Shown here: one piece after another, positions 24,311-36,462 of the stretch
Position numbering within the stretch: the stretch's first letter is position 1
Layout: each line of letters starts with the position of its first letter
Assembly (NCBI GenBank): GCA_029204225.1
Contig: MU831845.1
Location: 1 to 64,000 of the forward strand
DNA from: Diphasiastrum complanatum
Lineage: Eukaryota; Streptophyta; Lycopodiopsida; Lycopodiales; Lycopodiaceae
Direction of reading: 5' to 3'
DNA: 64,000 nucleotides
Program-made: the position numbers and the translations under genes
The notes under the pieces: model-generated
Database searches by the model: none
What the model saw: only the letters and a program-made list of their open reading frames with translations
What the model was told of the DNA's origin: nothing

Positions 24311-24370
24311 CAGAAACGCATTTTTGAACCGCGTTTCTGAACACGATTTTGAAACGCGTTTCAGAAACGC
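24311..24370. repeat. Short inverted-repeat cluster with GAAACGCGTTTC
   Basis: The words CAGAAACGC, GCGTTTCTG, GAAACGCGTTTC and CAGAAACGC occur in alternating orientation within 60 bp, giving several possible hairpins. It lies near where CACTA-like sequence ends and the DUF7869-like gene region begins, so it may mark a transposon end; this is inference. Confidence 0.55.
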
Positions 24371-24689
24371 AGTGCATCTATGCTACAGACATAGCATGTG
24401 ATAAGATGAAAAAGAAGCCACATTGTACCATAAAGCACCGTGCAAACCAGCAATGAAACTGGAAATGAGCTCATCTTGGTGTATATCCGAAAAAAGATAG
24501 AGAGCTCAAGAAAATAGGCTAAATATGTGTTGTAAGCTCATTGAAGAACACTTCAATGTGTTGTAAGCTCCTAAAAACATCACTCTATGGTACATGCCAT
24601 TGAAAAGAAGCCCATTGGGTTATGTACAATGGTGATCGTCAAATTTGGATCATTTCGAACATTGGGATAATTAAAAAAGACCTTGGACT

Positions 24690-26327
24690 CTAAAGTGCCA
24701 TTAAACACAAGTGCTCGAGATGAACCTGAATAAAATCTGCCTCATTCAAATTTTTGGGCACTCTGACAAAATGAGGCAACATTGTTTTCTTCTGATCCAT
24801 GCCATCAATAGCAAGGCCCAAATATTTTTGTGGACATTCCAAACATTTTTGTCGATGCTTGGCCAACTTTTGTCTTTCAACTGTTTGTTGATCTCTGTGC
24901 AGTTGAAGAGCTTTGGCAGCATCCACTGAAAATACAATGATTCACTTATTTAATAGAATAAGAATCATACCATAATGATATTAAAAAAGATTGCAACTTA
25001 ATTTTTTTCAAAACAGAAAGTATTAAAATGAATGACAAATTTGATTAATATTTACCTTTCTCATCATTTGGTCTTTGCAAGTTGTTTTGCAGACTTTAAC
25101 AACTCGCAAGTGGAGCATATTGTCATTCGTGATTTTTTGGAAATCTTTACCAGTCCAAGCTTTCTTTTCCAGATTCTAAGAAAATATGAGTAACTCAAAT
25201 AGGAAATATTATTTGTTTTGGCAAATTCTTTGTACATAAAAAATATTTCTAATTTTGTAAAATTATCCGGCAAGTAAAGATATAAGAAATTAGGCAATTT
25301 CTCTCCATGCACATCTATGAAATGCTTTAGAGAAACAGTTCGCTCTGTAAGGATCCCCGTAATGTTGGGTCTTTATGAAGTTGTGCATGTATTCGTTGAA
25401 GCCGTGAGTTTTCGATTGCGTGAACTGCTTTGTAAGCTTTGCGACACACCTCCAAAGCATTAAAAAAAAATACAAAAATGAGTTTTAGTCTAGCCTCACT
25501 GTTGCACACAAATAGTTATTTCTCTCATCCTTACTTCATAAAAATAAATTTGATCTTAATTTTTCAATTTCTTTGATACTCAACTTTTGCAAACAACAAA
25601 ATGAGCAGCATATAATATTCTATACTTTTCGAATCTCAGATTTTGTAGTCAACTGTTTTTGACGATTCATTAAATCAAGTGAGGATCTCAAGTCTCTCTT
25701 GTATTTTTCTTTTTGTTTGGAGTTTGATCTATAAATTGAACTTGTGACACTAGTAGGTGTTTGAATTGGTTGAGAAAGTGTTAGAATTTCATGACTCGAA
25801 ATTTTGGCTCCAACCTCAGGATGTTCTGGAAGCTGAAAAGGCTCTAAATCCAACGAATATAGCCCAAGTTAGATTTAAAACGATGAACATCACTTTGAGA
25901 AGGTCTCCTATGAATATGAGAAAAGCTTGAACGTTGTGGATCAACAGACTTACGTGGATCTGTTGATTTACTAGAATCAGTAATTGAGTGAATTGAAGCT
26001 TTTGACTCATCACTCAATGATTCAACTTGTTCAAAAGAACAATGTTCTAATTGTGCAGAGCCTATACTTGAAGAGGAGGACAAGGTCATAAGATTTGACA
26101 CAAGTTGAGTTACAAGCGTCATTTCTTGAAAAGTACTTGCTTGAGGAATTTCAGAAGATGAACGGGTAAATGATGATGATGCCACATCATTTATAAAAAC
26201 ATGTTGAGAATCAGGAGTGGCTTTATAAAAAAAAGCTTTCATTGGAAATATCAGATGAAGATGATGCACTTGTTGCAATATATTGAGTTACAACTACTGA
26301 AATAGAAGAGGTAGAACTACTTGACAT
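24690..26327 (-). pseudogene. DUF7869-like transposase-type gene, decayed
   Basis: Read on the minus strand from an ATG at 26327. A serine/threonine-rich N-terminus (MSSSSTSSISVVV) is shifted at an eight-T run near 26230 and again near 25853. Conserved blocks follow: ALEVCRKAYKAVHAIENSRL (about 25455-25400), KLPNFLYLYLPDN with YFLRIWKRKLGLVKI and a CSTCELLKSA cysteine pair (25312-25064), and KYLGLAIDGMDQKKTMLPHF (about 24820). The IDGMDQ-K-T-LPH block with the preceding Cys pair recalls eukaryotic DUF7869 proteins, thought to be DDE transposase relatives. Probable introns lie at about 25627-25513 and 25050-24930. The ending past 24690 is lost. It is divergent from the methyltransferase-like gene at 27567. 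The family name is from memory. Confidence 0.55.
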
Positions 26328-26360
26328 CGTAACCTTAAACAAAAATTCTAACTATGTACT

Positions 26361-27165
26361 TATGCTAAGCATAGACCTGTTAAAATAGTTAACACATAAA
26401 ACTAAATGTGCTCCACAAACTTAACTGCAACCTATGCTGGTCATAGAACAAATAAAAATCTATGTGAACCTCAATAGACGTAAACAAGAAAAACAACTAA
26501 ATGCAAATGAGCAACAAGCCTAGAAAGTAATTGGTTAGTTGAAATTTCCAGTGGCTACCATGCCAAGCATAACTCACCTCATCTGCGAATTCAGAAGCAC
26601 ACATGCTGCCAAAGCTCTCGCTACAACAAAGTCACAGATTTCTATAGTATATTGCATACGTTCTCGCTCACACATTTCTTGATGGTAAGATTATTGTCAT
26701 TTTTTAACTTTGTTCTATGCTTAGCATGGATACTAAATTATTGCATTACTAAATATTCAGGTTTTAGCTAGTGTTCAAATTCTTCAAACTTGGGTGACTT
26801 ATGCTCAGCATAGGTGGTTGCACGAGTCCTCTCCACTAACCTATGTTGAGCATAGATTGTGTTCGGGTCCTAAGTAACAACCTATGATCAACATAGGAAG
26901 CCGGCGAGATGTTTCTATTCTAACCACGTTTCGACCTATGCTGAGCATAGGTTGCATCTCTGGTCCTCTTCCCACCTATGCTCAGCATAGGATGTCTTTG
27001 CATGCTGCTTGCTAACCTATGCTTAGCATAGGTTAGAAGAGGACTAGAGATGCAACCTATGCTCAACATAGGTCGATAGGTGATAAGAATAGAAAGATCA
27101 TGTTGACATCCTATGCTGAGCATAGGTTGTTACTCAGGACCCGGACACAACCCATGCTCAACACA
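26361..27165. repeat. Array of palindromes with core TATGCT-N-AGCATA
   Basis: Full or one-to-two-mismatch copies of ACCTATGCT-N-AGCATAGGT occur near 26361, 26432, 26714, 26800, 26841, 26882, 26936, 26977, 27015, 27056, 27110 and 27151. Further copies lie near 27766, 28882, 29457, 29506 and 29590 inside the methyltransferase-like gene, mostly in introns. Around 26841-27151 spacing is often about 38-41 bp. Each unit is nearly self-complementary. No copies were noticed elsewhere in the window. The cluster occupies the gap between two divergent genes. Confidence 0.88.
26850..27153. repeat. About 300-bp inverted repeat at centre of palindrome array
   Basis: The left arm, about 26850-26972, runs ...CGGGTCCT.AGTAACAACCTATG...TTTCTATTCT...CGACCTATGCTGAGCATAGGTTGCATCTCT.GTCCTCTTC. 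The right arm, about 27032-27153, carries the complement in reverse order: GAAGAGGACTAGAGATGCAACC...AGAATAGAAA...GTTGTTACTCAGGACCCG. The spacer of roughly 60 bp holds two more palindromes. Confidence 0.8.
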
Positions 27166-27566
27166 GGTCGTTACTCGTATTTTGCCCGTTTTACAAGGCT
27201 TTGTCTAAGAAAAGTGAAACCTTTGAGTGTTTTAGTAAGAAAATGTGTTGAATTTTTAGTTATGATTTTTAGAGATTTTTTACAAAAACTACTTGTCTAT
27301 TTAAAGTTTTCGGTATTTTCATTAAGGTGATGTTTTAAATTTTCCTAAAAAATCTTTTCTGCAGATTCTCAATTGTCTAATCTTTGAAATGTCGAGGATT
27401 TTTTTTTAAATTTTGGGTAAACTTCAAGATATTCCACTGAAAGATAAAAAAAAATTCATGTACTACTTCACCAGAGGGGTCAACAACACAAAGCTATTTG
27501 AGCTTTAGCTAAGAAGCCTGGCAGGGGAGACTCACAATTTTGAATTCAAGGAAGATTGCTTGCTGA

Positions 27567-30500
27567 TCAACCAGATGAGGATGAGGAAGAAGGTCTTGTG
27601 AACGTGCTTGTAAAGGAGACGGATAAGTCTCGTTCTATTTTCATTCTGAACGAGACTATGATAAAGATTCGACTTTGCCAGGACAGCCTATTTTGATAAA
27701 GCTCTAGTTACTTTGGTGTGTAATTATAAAACAGATTTTTATTCATGTATGTTTACATTTGTTCCATGCTTAGCATAGTGGCTACTAAATATAAAATTCT
27801 ATGAACTTTTAAGTAAAAGCCTTTACTCATTATATTTAAAACTTGTTTTTTTGTTTCTGTCTAGGGCATGAAGCAATGCTTAAAAATGGTTCTAGCTGCT
27901 ATTATTGAGGGGAAAGATCCAGTCTACTCATTACGGAGTTCAAAAGGTGTATCTATTGGACCTCATAAGCCTGCTTCTGCCACTACTCAGATCACAAAGC
28001 CAGTCTCTGAAAATGTTGAGGATGATACTGTAGCTGTCCCTCATCCCAAAAAAAAAGATCTCATAATATTTCTGAGTCCTCTCTCACTAGACCCAAGTCA
28101 CGTCCAAAGACCATGGCTACACATTGCCAAAAGTCCATTCCATCTGTTGAAAGCAAGAAAGCCACGACCAAACCGTTGATGTCTTTACTTGGTGCCTCCA
28201 TCCGTCCCTTACAAGATAGCTCTGAACTTGCTAAATTAAGAGAAGATTTTCATAAAGCAAAAAAATTAAAGAAACAACTTTGATTTTAGATATGAATCAG
28301 TGTGATAGGCCATCTGTAGACCCAATAATAGGAGATAGGCCAATGGAAGTAACAGAACCATATGAAACACATGTACATAACTTAAAAATAAAATTTAAAG
28401 ATCATATATAAGCCATAGTTACTCCTTTTGTTGTTTTGGTTGATCCCAACGAATGTAACAATGTTGCATATTTTGATTTTTCTTTATTAGATTCATATCA
28501 TTTTTTGGTTCTTGGGGACATACACAGTTTACAAGCCCGAAAACAGTTATCTCAAGAGTATCCCCATATTCCATCCTTTCGAATTGTGAGTGCAATTGCA
28601 TTTGCTGGCCTGACAGTGGAAGAATCCAAATTATTGGCTTGGGAATATAACATTGATTAAGATTATCGGATGAAAATGACCGTCATACAAAGAATCCGAT
28701 TCTTTCACAAAGAATACACGGGAGTATCCAAAGCAGGAGATGTGAATCAACTAGAGCTGAAAGCACTTTGTGCTCAAGAGACAGGCCTACCTTTTTATTT
28801 GAAAAATCCTACGCAGAGCCTTACAAAATATGATAATTTTTTTCAGCTTGCTTTTCGTAGTGGCTAGGTAATTTTTTTTGGCTATGCTCGTCATGGAATT
28901 CTCTGGTCATAATATATGCTATAATTCTTTTAAATTATTTTTATCAGACTAAAATTTTGAACTCAATTTTAATACTACCTAAATACCTTATCAAATAATT
29001 TTTTTTTGTTTTATTTTAGGTGTGGGCCCTTGTTGATAAAATTTTTGACAAATGAAAAACTTTTCAAATAAAAGGCCAACCTGCTCAAGGTGTCTCAAAG
29101 TCAAAGAAAAAAGTTGTCAGCACTCAAACTCTGAAGCCAATCCCTACAGAAATGAGAATATCAGAGTGGAAGAACATGCAAGGGATTAGTTCTTCAAAGC
29201 TTATAATAAGTGTTCTTTCTAGAGTTGCCGATGGTCAACTTTCTTTGGCAGAAATGGAGAAGAATTTCAAAGGTAATAATCATAATCTTAATATTTATTT
29301 ATATGTTACTTTTTGTAATAAAGTTCCAAAAACCCTTGTGACAGGGTTAAATTATCAAGATTTCGAAGAGTGCCAAAGGCCTTATCCTTTGAACAGCCGA
29401 AATGAATCTTTGAGTCCATTTCTGGTTTTGTTTAGAGACATGGTATTTATTTCACCCATGCTTAGCATAGGTGCTTATTAATTGTTTTTTTTTTTCTATT
29501 TTATATCTCCTATGCTAAGCATAGCTTTTTCTTTATTTAATTATTTTTTTTGATACTTTAAATCTCCTATTCTATCTTGTATTTTATGTCTCACATGCTA
29601 AGCATAGCTTTTTCTTTTTCAGTCTCCTGAAGATAAGAAAAACAAAGTCCTTCCAAAGCAATTCAAGAGACATATTCTGAAGGCAAAAGCAGAAAAAAGA
29701 GACAAGGAGAGATTAGCACGGGGTGAGACCATTGCCGAAGAGGATCCATTAGAGACCTACCTTCCCAAAAGTGTCGATGATCAACCATGTTTAGTGGACG
29801 ATTGTAGAGAAATTTCAAAATTTTAAAAAAAAAAGGCCTTATACACTCTGCATTGCCAATATACCATATGGATTTCAGATGAAGGAATCATTAAATGGCG
29901 ATTTCTCCTTCAAATTCACTGAAATCCATAGTTTCATGCAGGGTTTTCTCGAAATCACAACTTTTCCATTTTGGAGAGTTGTTATTTTTCATTATTCTAA
30001 TTGGCAGTCAACTTCAGTACAAAAAGCTCTACTAACTTTTTATAATGCGAGAATAGAAAATACTGTGTGGTAAGTTTTTAAGTTCTTGAATTATTAATTC
30101 GTATTTTAATTCATAATTATATTTTAAATTTTTTTATTTTAAAGTTAAATTTTTTTATTTATTTTACTTGTAATGTTCCATGTCAGGTACAAGCTCAATG
30201 TCAGGAATTCGGAAGGAGCACGACTTTGCAATGAAATAGAATACATAACCATCGGTTATTATTCTTTGGATGACAAACGCTCAATGCTTCATTACAATAC
30301 TTCCGGACTAACAAGCTTTGGAAACTTGTTCCAGTATCTAGCCGTGACCAAAAAACTAAAGAATTCAATGACGGGTTCCATGGTTTGTCTTTACCAAAAG
30401 CCACAACAATTAATTAATCATTTAATTGATATTTTTCTCACCCAGCTGATTGGATTTTGGATTTATTTAGTGGTAGCAGCACTACGAATGCATGTGCTGT

Positions 30501-30837
30501 TCAAAAGGGTAGACATGTTGCTGCAGTAGATTTAGATTCTAATTTAGTTGATTTTGTGAAAATGAGAATGAAATCTCTTTCAGTTTTGTCAGATAAACTA
30601 TCTGAGGTGAGAAAGAGTTTAGATAGCGAGGATTCAGTAATTTCATTGTCCAAAGAACCTCAGCCTCCTACTAGCGGTAAAGTAGGCGATATAGGAGAAT
30701 TTGCTAATGTCTTGGTTCAAGATTATAATGTGGTTACGGTAGTCGAGAAAATTGTAGAAGAGGTGCCACTTGAAGCTACAGTGGCTACTCAAGAAAAAGA
30801 AAAAAATGTAAATGACCTCGATGATTTTTTAGAATAA
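27567..30837 (+). pseudogene. Spliced gene with ParB-like domain and N4/N6-type DNA methyltransferase domain, decayed
   Basis: Probable exons: 27567-27715, 27865-28867, 29020-29272, 29324-29442, 29623-30069, 30187-30837, with GT-AG junctions. The junction 30069/30187 restores a Trp codon and the reading frame. Domain order: acidic N-terminus; Ser/Lys-rich linker and short coiled coil; a ParB-like segment near 28490-28740 (HFLVLGDIHSLQARKQL, then GLTVEESKLLAWEYNID); a helical region; methyltransferase motif IV near 29855 (IANIPYGFQ, for the usual [DN]PPY); a GARLCNEIEYITIGYYS strand region; YQKPQQLINHLI; then motif I near 30455 (DWILDLFSGSSTT) with GRHVAAVDLD. IV before I is the beta-class order, as in bacterial ParB-methylase fusions. 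Decay: shifts near 28050, 29825 and 30430, and stops near 28283, 28408 and 28658. NIPY and FSGSS each lack an expected residue. Function is inferred: DNA base methylation. Confidence 0.62.
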
Positions 30838-31545
30838 AAATTTCTCTTTTAATATTAAATCAATCAAAAAAAATTGCGTTTATATTTTTTAATGTATTGT
30901 GTTTTGAGATCTTTTTGATTGATTTAATATTCTTAAATTTGTTTTTTAATGATTTAAAATTAAGAATTCGAAATATTTTAAAAATTTTAACATTGATAAT
31001 CATTACCAAAACTAAAATTGTAACGATTTGTCAAGTTTATAATATTTTAATTTTGAATGTGTTTTTATAATATTTTTTGTAGAAAAAACTATTGTTAGAA
31101 ATTTAAAAAAATGAAAAGATTTTTTTCAAGGTGATTTAAATATTTACACAAATTATTTAATCTCGATTATTGTAAAGTAATTTCATTTGCGTTTATTTAA
31201 TGTTTAAATATTCAACGAACTTACATAGGTATAAGTAAAGATTTTAAAAAATTTTAAAACTTTTAAAATACTTATTAAAAATTTTATCATAATTTAAAAA
31301 GTATTTTTTTATACAAGAGTTGTAATTTAAAAAACTTTTAAAATTTAAAAAAATATATATATAACTTTTGCTCTAAATAAGCAAAAAATATTTTTTTTTT
31401 ATTTTAGTGTTTGGGTATCTAATGATTTTATTTTGAATAGTATTATTATCTCATATAAGCTAATTTTAAGTTATTTATGAAAATCTATTGACCAAATTTT
31501 TGTAGTTTGAATTATTTTATTGTAAAATACAACATTTTTTTAATA
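30838..31545. other. Very AT-rich DNA, no gene
   Basis: Extremely AT-rich, with many TTTTAAAA and AAATTT words and short inverted repeats. No coding signal. It separates the methyltransferase-like gene from CACTA transposase sequence and would contain the right end of any transposon carrying the former, but no terminal repeat could be picked out. Confidence 0.5.
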
Positions 31546-32060
31546 TTACAATATATTTATTTGAAGCATTTTAAATCTGGATACTTTAAAAAAAAAATGG
31601 GTCTCCATGTCATTTCTATTTTTTTTGGTCATCATGTTTTTTATGAATCGTTCGAAGAAAAACATCCAACGACCATGGACAATGCTTGAAATAAAAATAC
31701 GAATAGTCCACTTAGCTTGTTGTCCCTTGTGAAGGCACCTTTTAGGCATCGCATGTGTCCTGTCGGAGTTTGAAATGAGGCTATTGCCTTCTTTATAATA
31801 GTCTCTTCTCTCCTCGAGAAGATCCATGGAGCCTTTGTGAGGACAATTGAATTCCCCACCATTTGTGGCCATAAATCGGCCATCTTTTCTACTTCTTTTA
31901 AGTCATCTCGTACATCTTTTTTATCTTTCAACCTGGTCAAGTGCTCCCAAATCGTGCTCCCGACATTCTTGAATAAAGTGCATCGGGTCCAAAAAATGGT
32001 TTATCAACAATTCTCCCAATACGGAAGTTCACGAAATATTGATAACCTCTTCATACCAAG
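31546..32060 (-). pseudogene. CACTA (En/Spm) TNP2-like transposase, central remnant
   Basis: On the minus strand the order of TNP2 blocks is kept: ELPYWEN near 32040; a LDPMH block and FKNVGSTIWEHL (the counterpart of the LDVMHIEKNV region, with a shift between); DLWPQMVGNSIVLTKAPW; RCLKGAFTRDNKLSGL near 31710; then a deleted stretch and RWMFFFERFIKNMMTKKN near 31660-31610, the counterpart of the W-x-x-PFER-x-x-x-x-L-K region. Frames 31940-31641 and 31872-31546 alternate, showing frameshifts. It is transposase of a CACTA DNA transposon, dead here. Part of the same strand's C-terminus may be 23570-24243. Confidence 0.65.
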
Positions 32061-32080
32061 AGGGAGAGTTGAAGAGAGAG

Positions 32081-32528
32081 TGTGAAAGATTCAACTAGTT
32101 TGATCATATTTGCTATATTTTCATATTTGGCATATTTAGGCCAACTTTGTTTTTAGACTTAGAGATTGACTTTTCAAAGTTCATTAGTCTAAATGTCATT
32201 TGAATAAACACTTTTTGAAAGTGTGGAAAAGTTAGAAGGCGAGTTTGAGTAGATTCAAATTTGAATGTTGGATACTTTGAATCTAGACCCAAAAACAGTA
32301 GGGTTAGCATTTTGGAGGGAAAGCCAAGTGGCCAAATAGGTTTTGGACCTATTATAAAAGGATGTAACTCATGGAGAGAGTGATCTTCTCTCTTCTCTAT
32401 CTCATTTCATGCTTATACATGGTTCTCTTGTGTTCTACTATCCATTGGTGCACTATACTTGTGATTGCATGCAATTCTATGTGTAGAATGATCTATATTT
32501 GTTATTTTTGGATCCACACACCTTCATG
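32081..32528 (+). repeat. LTR-like sequence, probably solo or 3' LTR
   Basis: It starts TGTGAAAGATTCAAC directly after a purine-rich GAAGAGAGAG tract, as at an LTR preceded by a polypurine tract. A TATAAAAGG box follows near 32351, and it ends near ...CACACCTTCA. About 450 bp. No primer site follows and no partner LTR was found. The end is uncertain. Confidence 0.5.
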
Positions 32529-32874
32529 CCCCAGTGCTAGCAGTCACATGAGCACAAAAGCGGAAGGAAGTGGCTACCTCACCACCCCCGTTAGTATCTG
32601 ATCGCCCCTCAACTGCAGGACCATATCCGAATGTGAGAGAAGAAGGAAGACTGAAAATCTGGCAAGTCCAACTTCTTGCTGATCACCACCATCTAATAAA
32701 GCCTCAGGTTTTATGTAAGCAAATTCTAAAACCGTCTTTCCTGAAGCATCCATTTTCCAGCAATAAATGAACTGACAACAATGCTCCTCCACGACAAGTA
32801 CAGGCATAGTGCCGAGGAACCAGTACTACTTTGGGCCGAGGACCCTGTTGTGGGTATTTCTTGTACAATAATAA
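32529..32874. other. Short unrecognised stretch
   Basis: Between the LTR-like repeat and a copia RNase H fragment. Minus-strand frames (32807-32574, 32961-32704) read Cys- and hydrophobic-rich residues with no known motif. It could be a captured exon or decayed TE sequence. Confidence 0.3.
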
Positions 32875-33437
32875 ATAACAAAAGATGATTGGTATCTCTG
32901 AAAAATCCAGAAAGTGAAGATCCTTGATCATCCTCTGATCCATACCATCTCCTTTGTGCAATGTGTAAGAGCTTTGTACTCGGCCTCACTAGATGGCAAT
33001 GAGATAGTGGCTTGTTTCTTCGACATCCATGATATAGCTCCATCACCTATGAAAATACAATGAGCACTAATGAATTTCCTATCCATTACATCTCCATCAT
33101 AGTCTGAATCTGAAAATCCAAAAAGATTAGGTGATGATCCCTCATACAATTTGCCAAAATCTTGAGTTCCAATGATGTACCTCAAAACTCGTTTTCCTAG
33201 CTTCCAATGCTCCTCACTAGGATCTTGCATGAATTGACTCAATCTTCCAGCACAATAGCTTAGATTCCATCTAGTAATGGTTAGATAGATGAGTGAACCA
33301 ACTAGCTTCCTATAGAGAGTAATGTCCTTGAAGGATCCTTCATTACCTCTTATAGTTAGCTTTACATGAGACTCCATAGGTATATCACTAGCTTTTGTAT
33401 CTACCATATGAAATCTTTCTAGAAAAGAATTAGCATA
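32875..33437 (-). pseudogene. Copia (family 3) RNase H fragment
   Basis: Minus frame 33407-32928 reads GSLIYLTITRWNLSYCAGRLSQFMQDP and GFSDSDYDGDVMDRK, up to SSEAEYKALTHCTKEMVWIRG. This is the same RNase H type as in the element at 49698-53550. The fragment begins just after the RT (YANSFLERFHM at about 33437) and ends near 32875 before the ARSKHIE block. Both ends are breaks, not LTRs. Confidence 0.85.
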
Positions 33438-34873
33438 TTTCTAATTAAGAATGGTTTTATTCCAAACTCAACAGATTTGAATGTTTATTTCAAGTCTGTA
33501 TTGAATTTTTTCATTATCATCACTATTTATGTAGATGAATCATTACTATTCAATAACAATCTGATGAAGGATATGAAATACATGCTAGCATAAGAGTACA
33601 AAATGACTGATATGGGTCTACAACCCATTACTCTCTCAGGATTTATATGTTTCAAATTCGATCTTATAGATAAATTTTCATCATTCAACAATGATATTTC
33701 ACCAACGTGCTAGATAGATGTGGAATGACCAACTGCAAATTGAGTCACTTTCCACTCGACCTTGGAATGAAGCTGTCAAAGGAACAATCTCCTCAAATAG
33801 AGGGAAGAAATGAAGCAATAAGTCAGAATCTCAACGAATCCAATCACATAAGAGGATCAAAGTTCATCCCAGAAGATCGAACCGATCCAGACATTCTAAA
33901 TCTTGATTTATAAATGATCCAGCTTGTTACTTTGTGTAGAAAACAAACACAATTTTTGAAGCAATGTCAACTTTTGATGTTGACCAGTGGAAAGCTACAA
34001 TAGACACATAATCCAATTCTCTGATAGAGAATCAAATGTGGACACCAAAATCCGATTCTATGCAAATGGTTATTCAAATCAAAGTATGATGCTGAAGGAA
34101 GTTTAAATCGATACAAGGCCAGACTAGTCACCAAAGGCTTCTCCCAGATTCTAGATCTGAATTATTCTAAGACCTTTAGTCTTGTTGTCAAACATGCTTC
34201 AATTCGATTACTTCTTCCATATGCAACTGCAACAGACTCAAAGTCCACCAAATGGATGTCCATATTGCTTTTCTCAACGAGACTATCAAAGAGAAAATAT
34301 ATATGTCACAGCTAGAGGGATATGAACTGAAGGGTAAGGAGCACCTAGTGTGTAAAATTCACAAGGCTTTGTATGGTCAGAAATAGTCACCAAGAGCTTG
34401 GTTTTAGAAAATTAATACATTTCTAATTAAGAATGGTTTTATTCCAAACTCGACAGACTCGAATGTTTATTTCAAGTCTGTATCGAATTTTTTCATCAGC
34501 ATCACTCTTTATGTAGATGATACATTACTATCCAATAACAATCTGAATTTGATGAAGGATATGAAATTCATGCTAGCAAAGGAGTACAAAATGACTGATA
34601 TGAATCGACAACCCATTACTCTCTTGGAATTTATATTTTTCAAATTCAATCCAATAGACAAATTTTCATTATTCAACAATGATATTTCATCAACATGCTG
34701 GACAGATGTGGAATGACCAAATACAAATCAAGTTACTTTCCACTTGACCTTGGACTAAAGCTGTCAAAGGAACAATCTCCTCAAATAGAGACAAAAAAGG
34801 AAGAAATGAAGCAATATTCATTTCACTCCATCATCGGCTCACTGATGTATACAATGGTCTGCACTCGACCCGA
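33438..34873 (+). pseudogene. Rearranged copia reverse transcriptase fragments with internal duplication
   Basis: The segment at about 33438-33816 (RT palm with VDES in place of YVDD, then MLDRCGMT and PLDLGMKLSKEQSP) recurs at about 34412-34803 (LYVDDTLLSNN, MLDRCGMT, PLDLGLKLSKEQSP). Between the copies lies the normally upstream RT entry (YKARLVTKGFSQ near 34115, ALYGQ near 34370). So either two copies of one family are joined head to tail, or one copy carries a duplicated RT end. Multiple stops make it non-functional. It ends at CTRPDLAMH where the repeat at 34874 begins. Confidence 0.75.

Positions 34874-36462
<1,589 letters not shown>

Noticed and set aside
26840..27170. CRISPR-like array of regularly spaced repeats
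   Set aside because: Units are palindromes in a eukaryotic TE context, spacers are themselves inverted copies, and no cas genes exist here.
27567..30837. Bacterial contamination as the source of the methyltransferase
   Set aside because: Consistent GT-AG introns, A/T-rich plant-like flanks and surrounding plant CACTA and copia sequence argue for a nuclear location.
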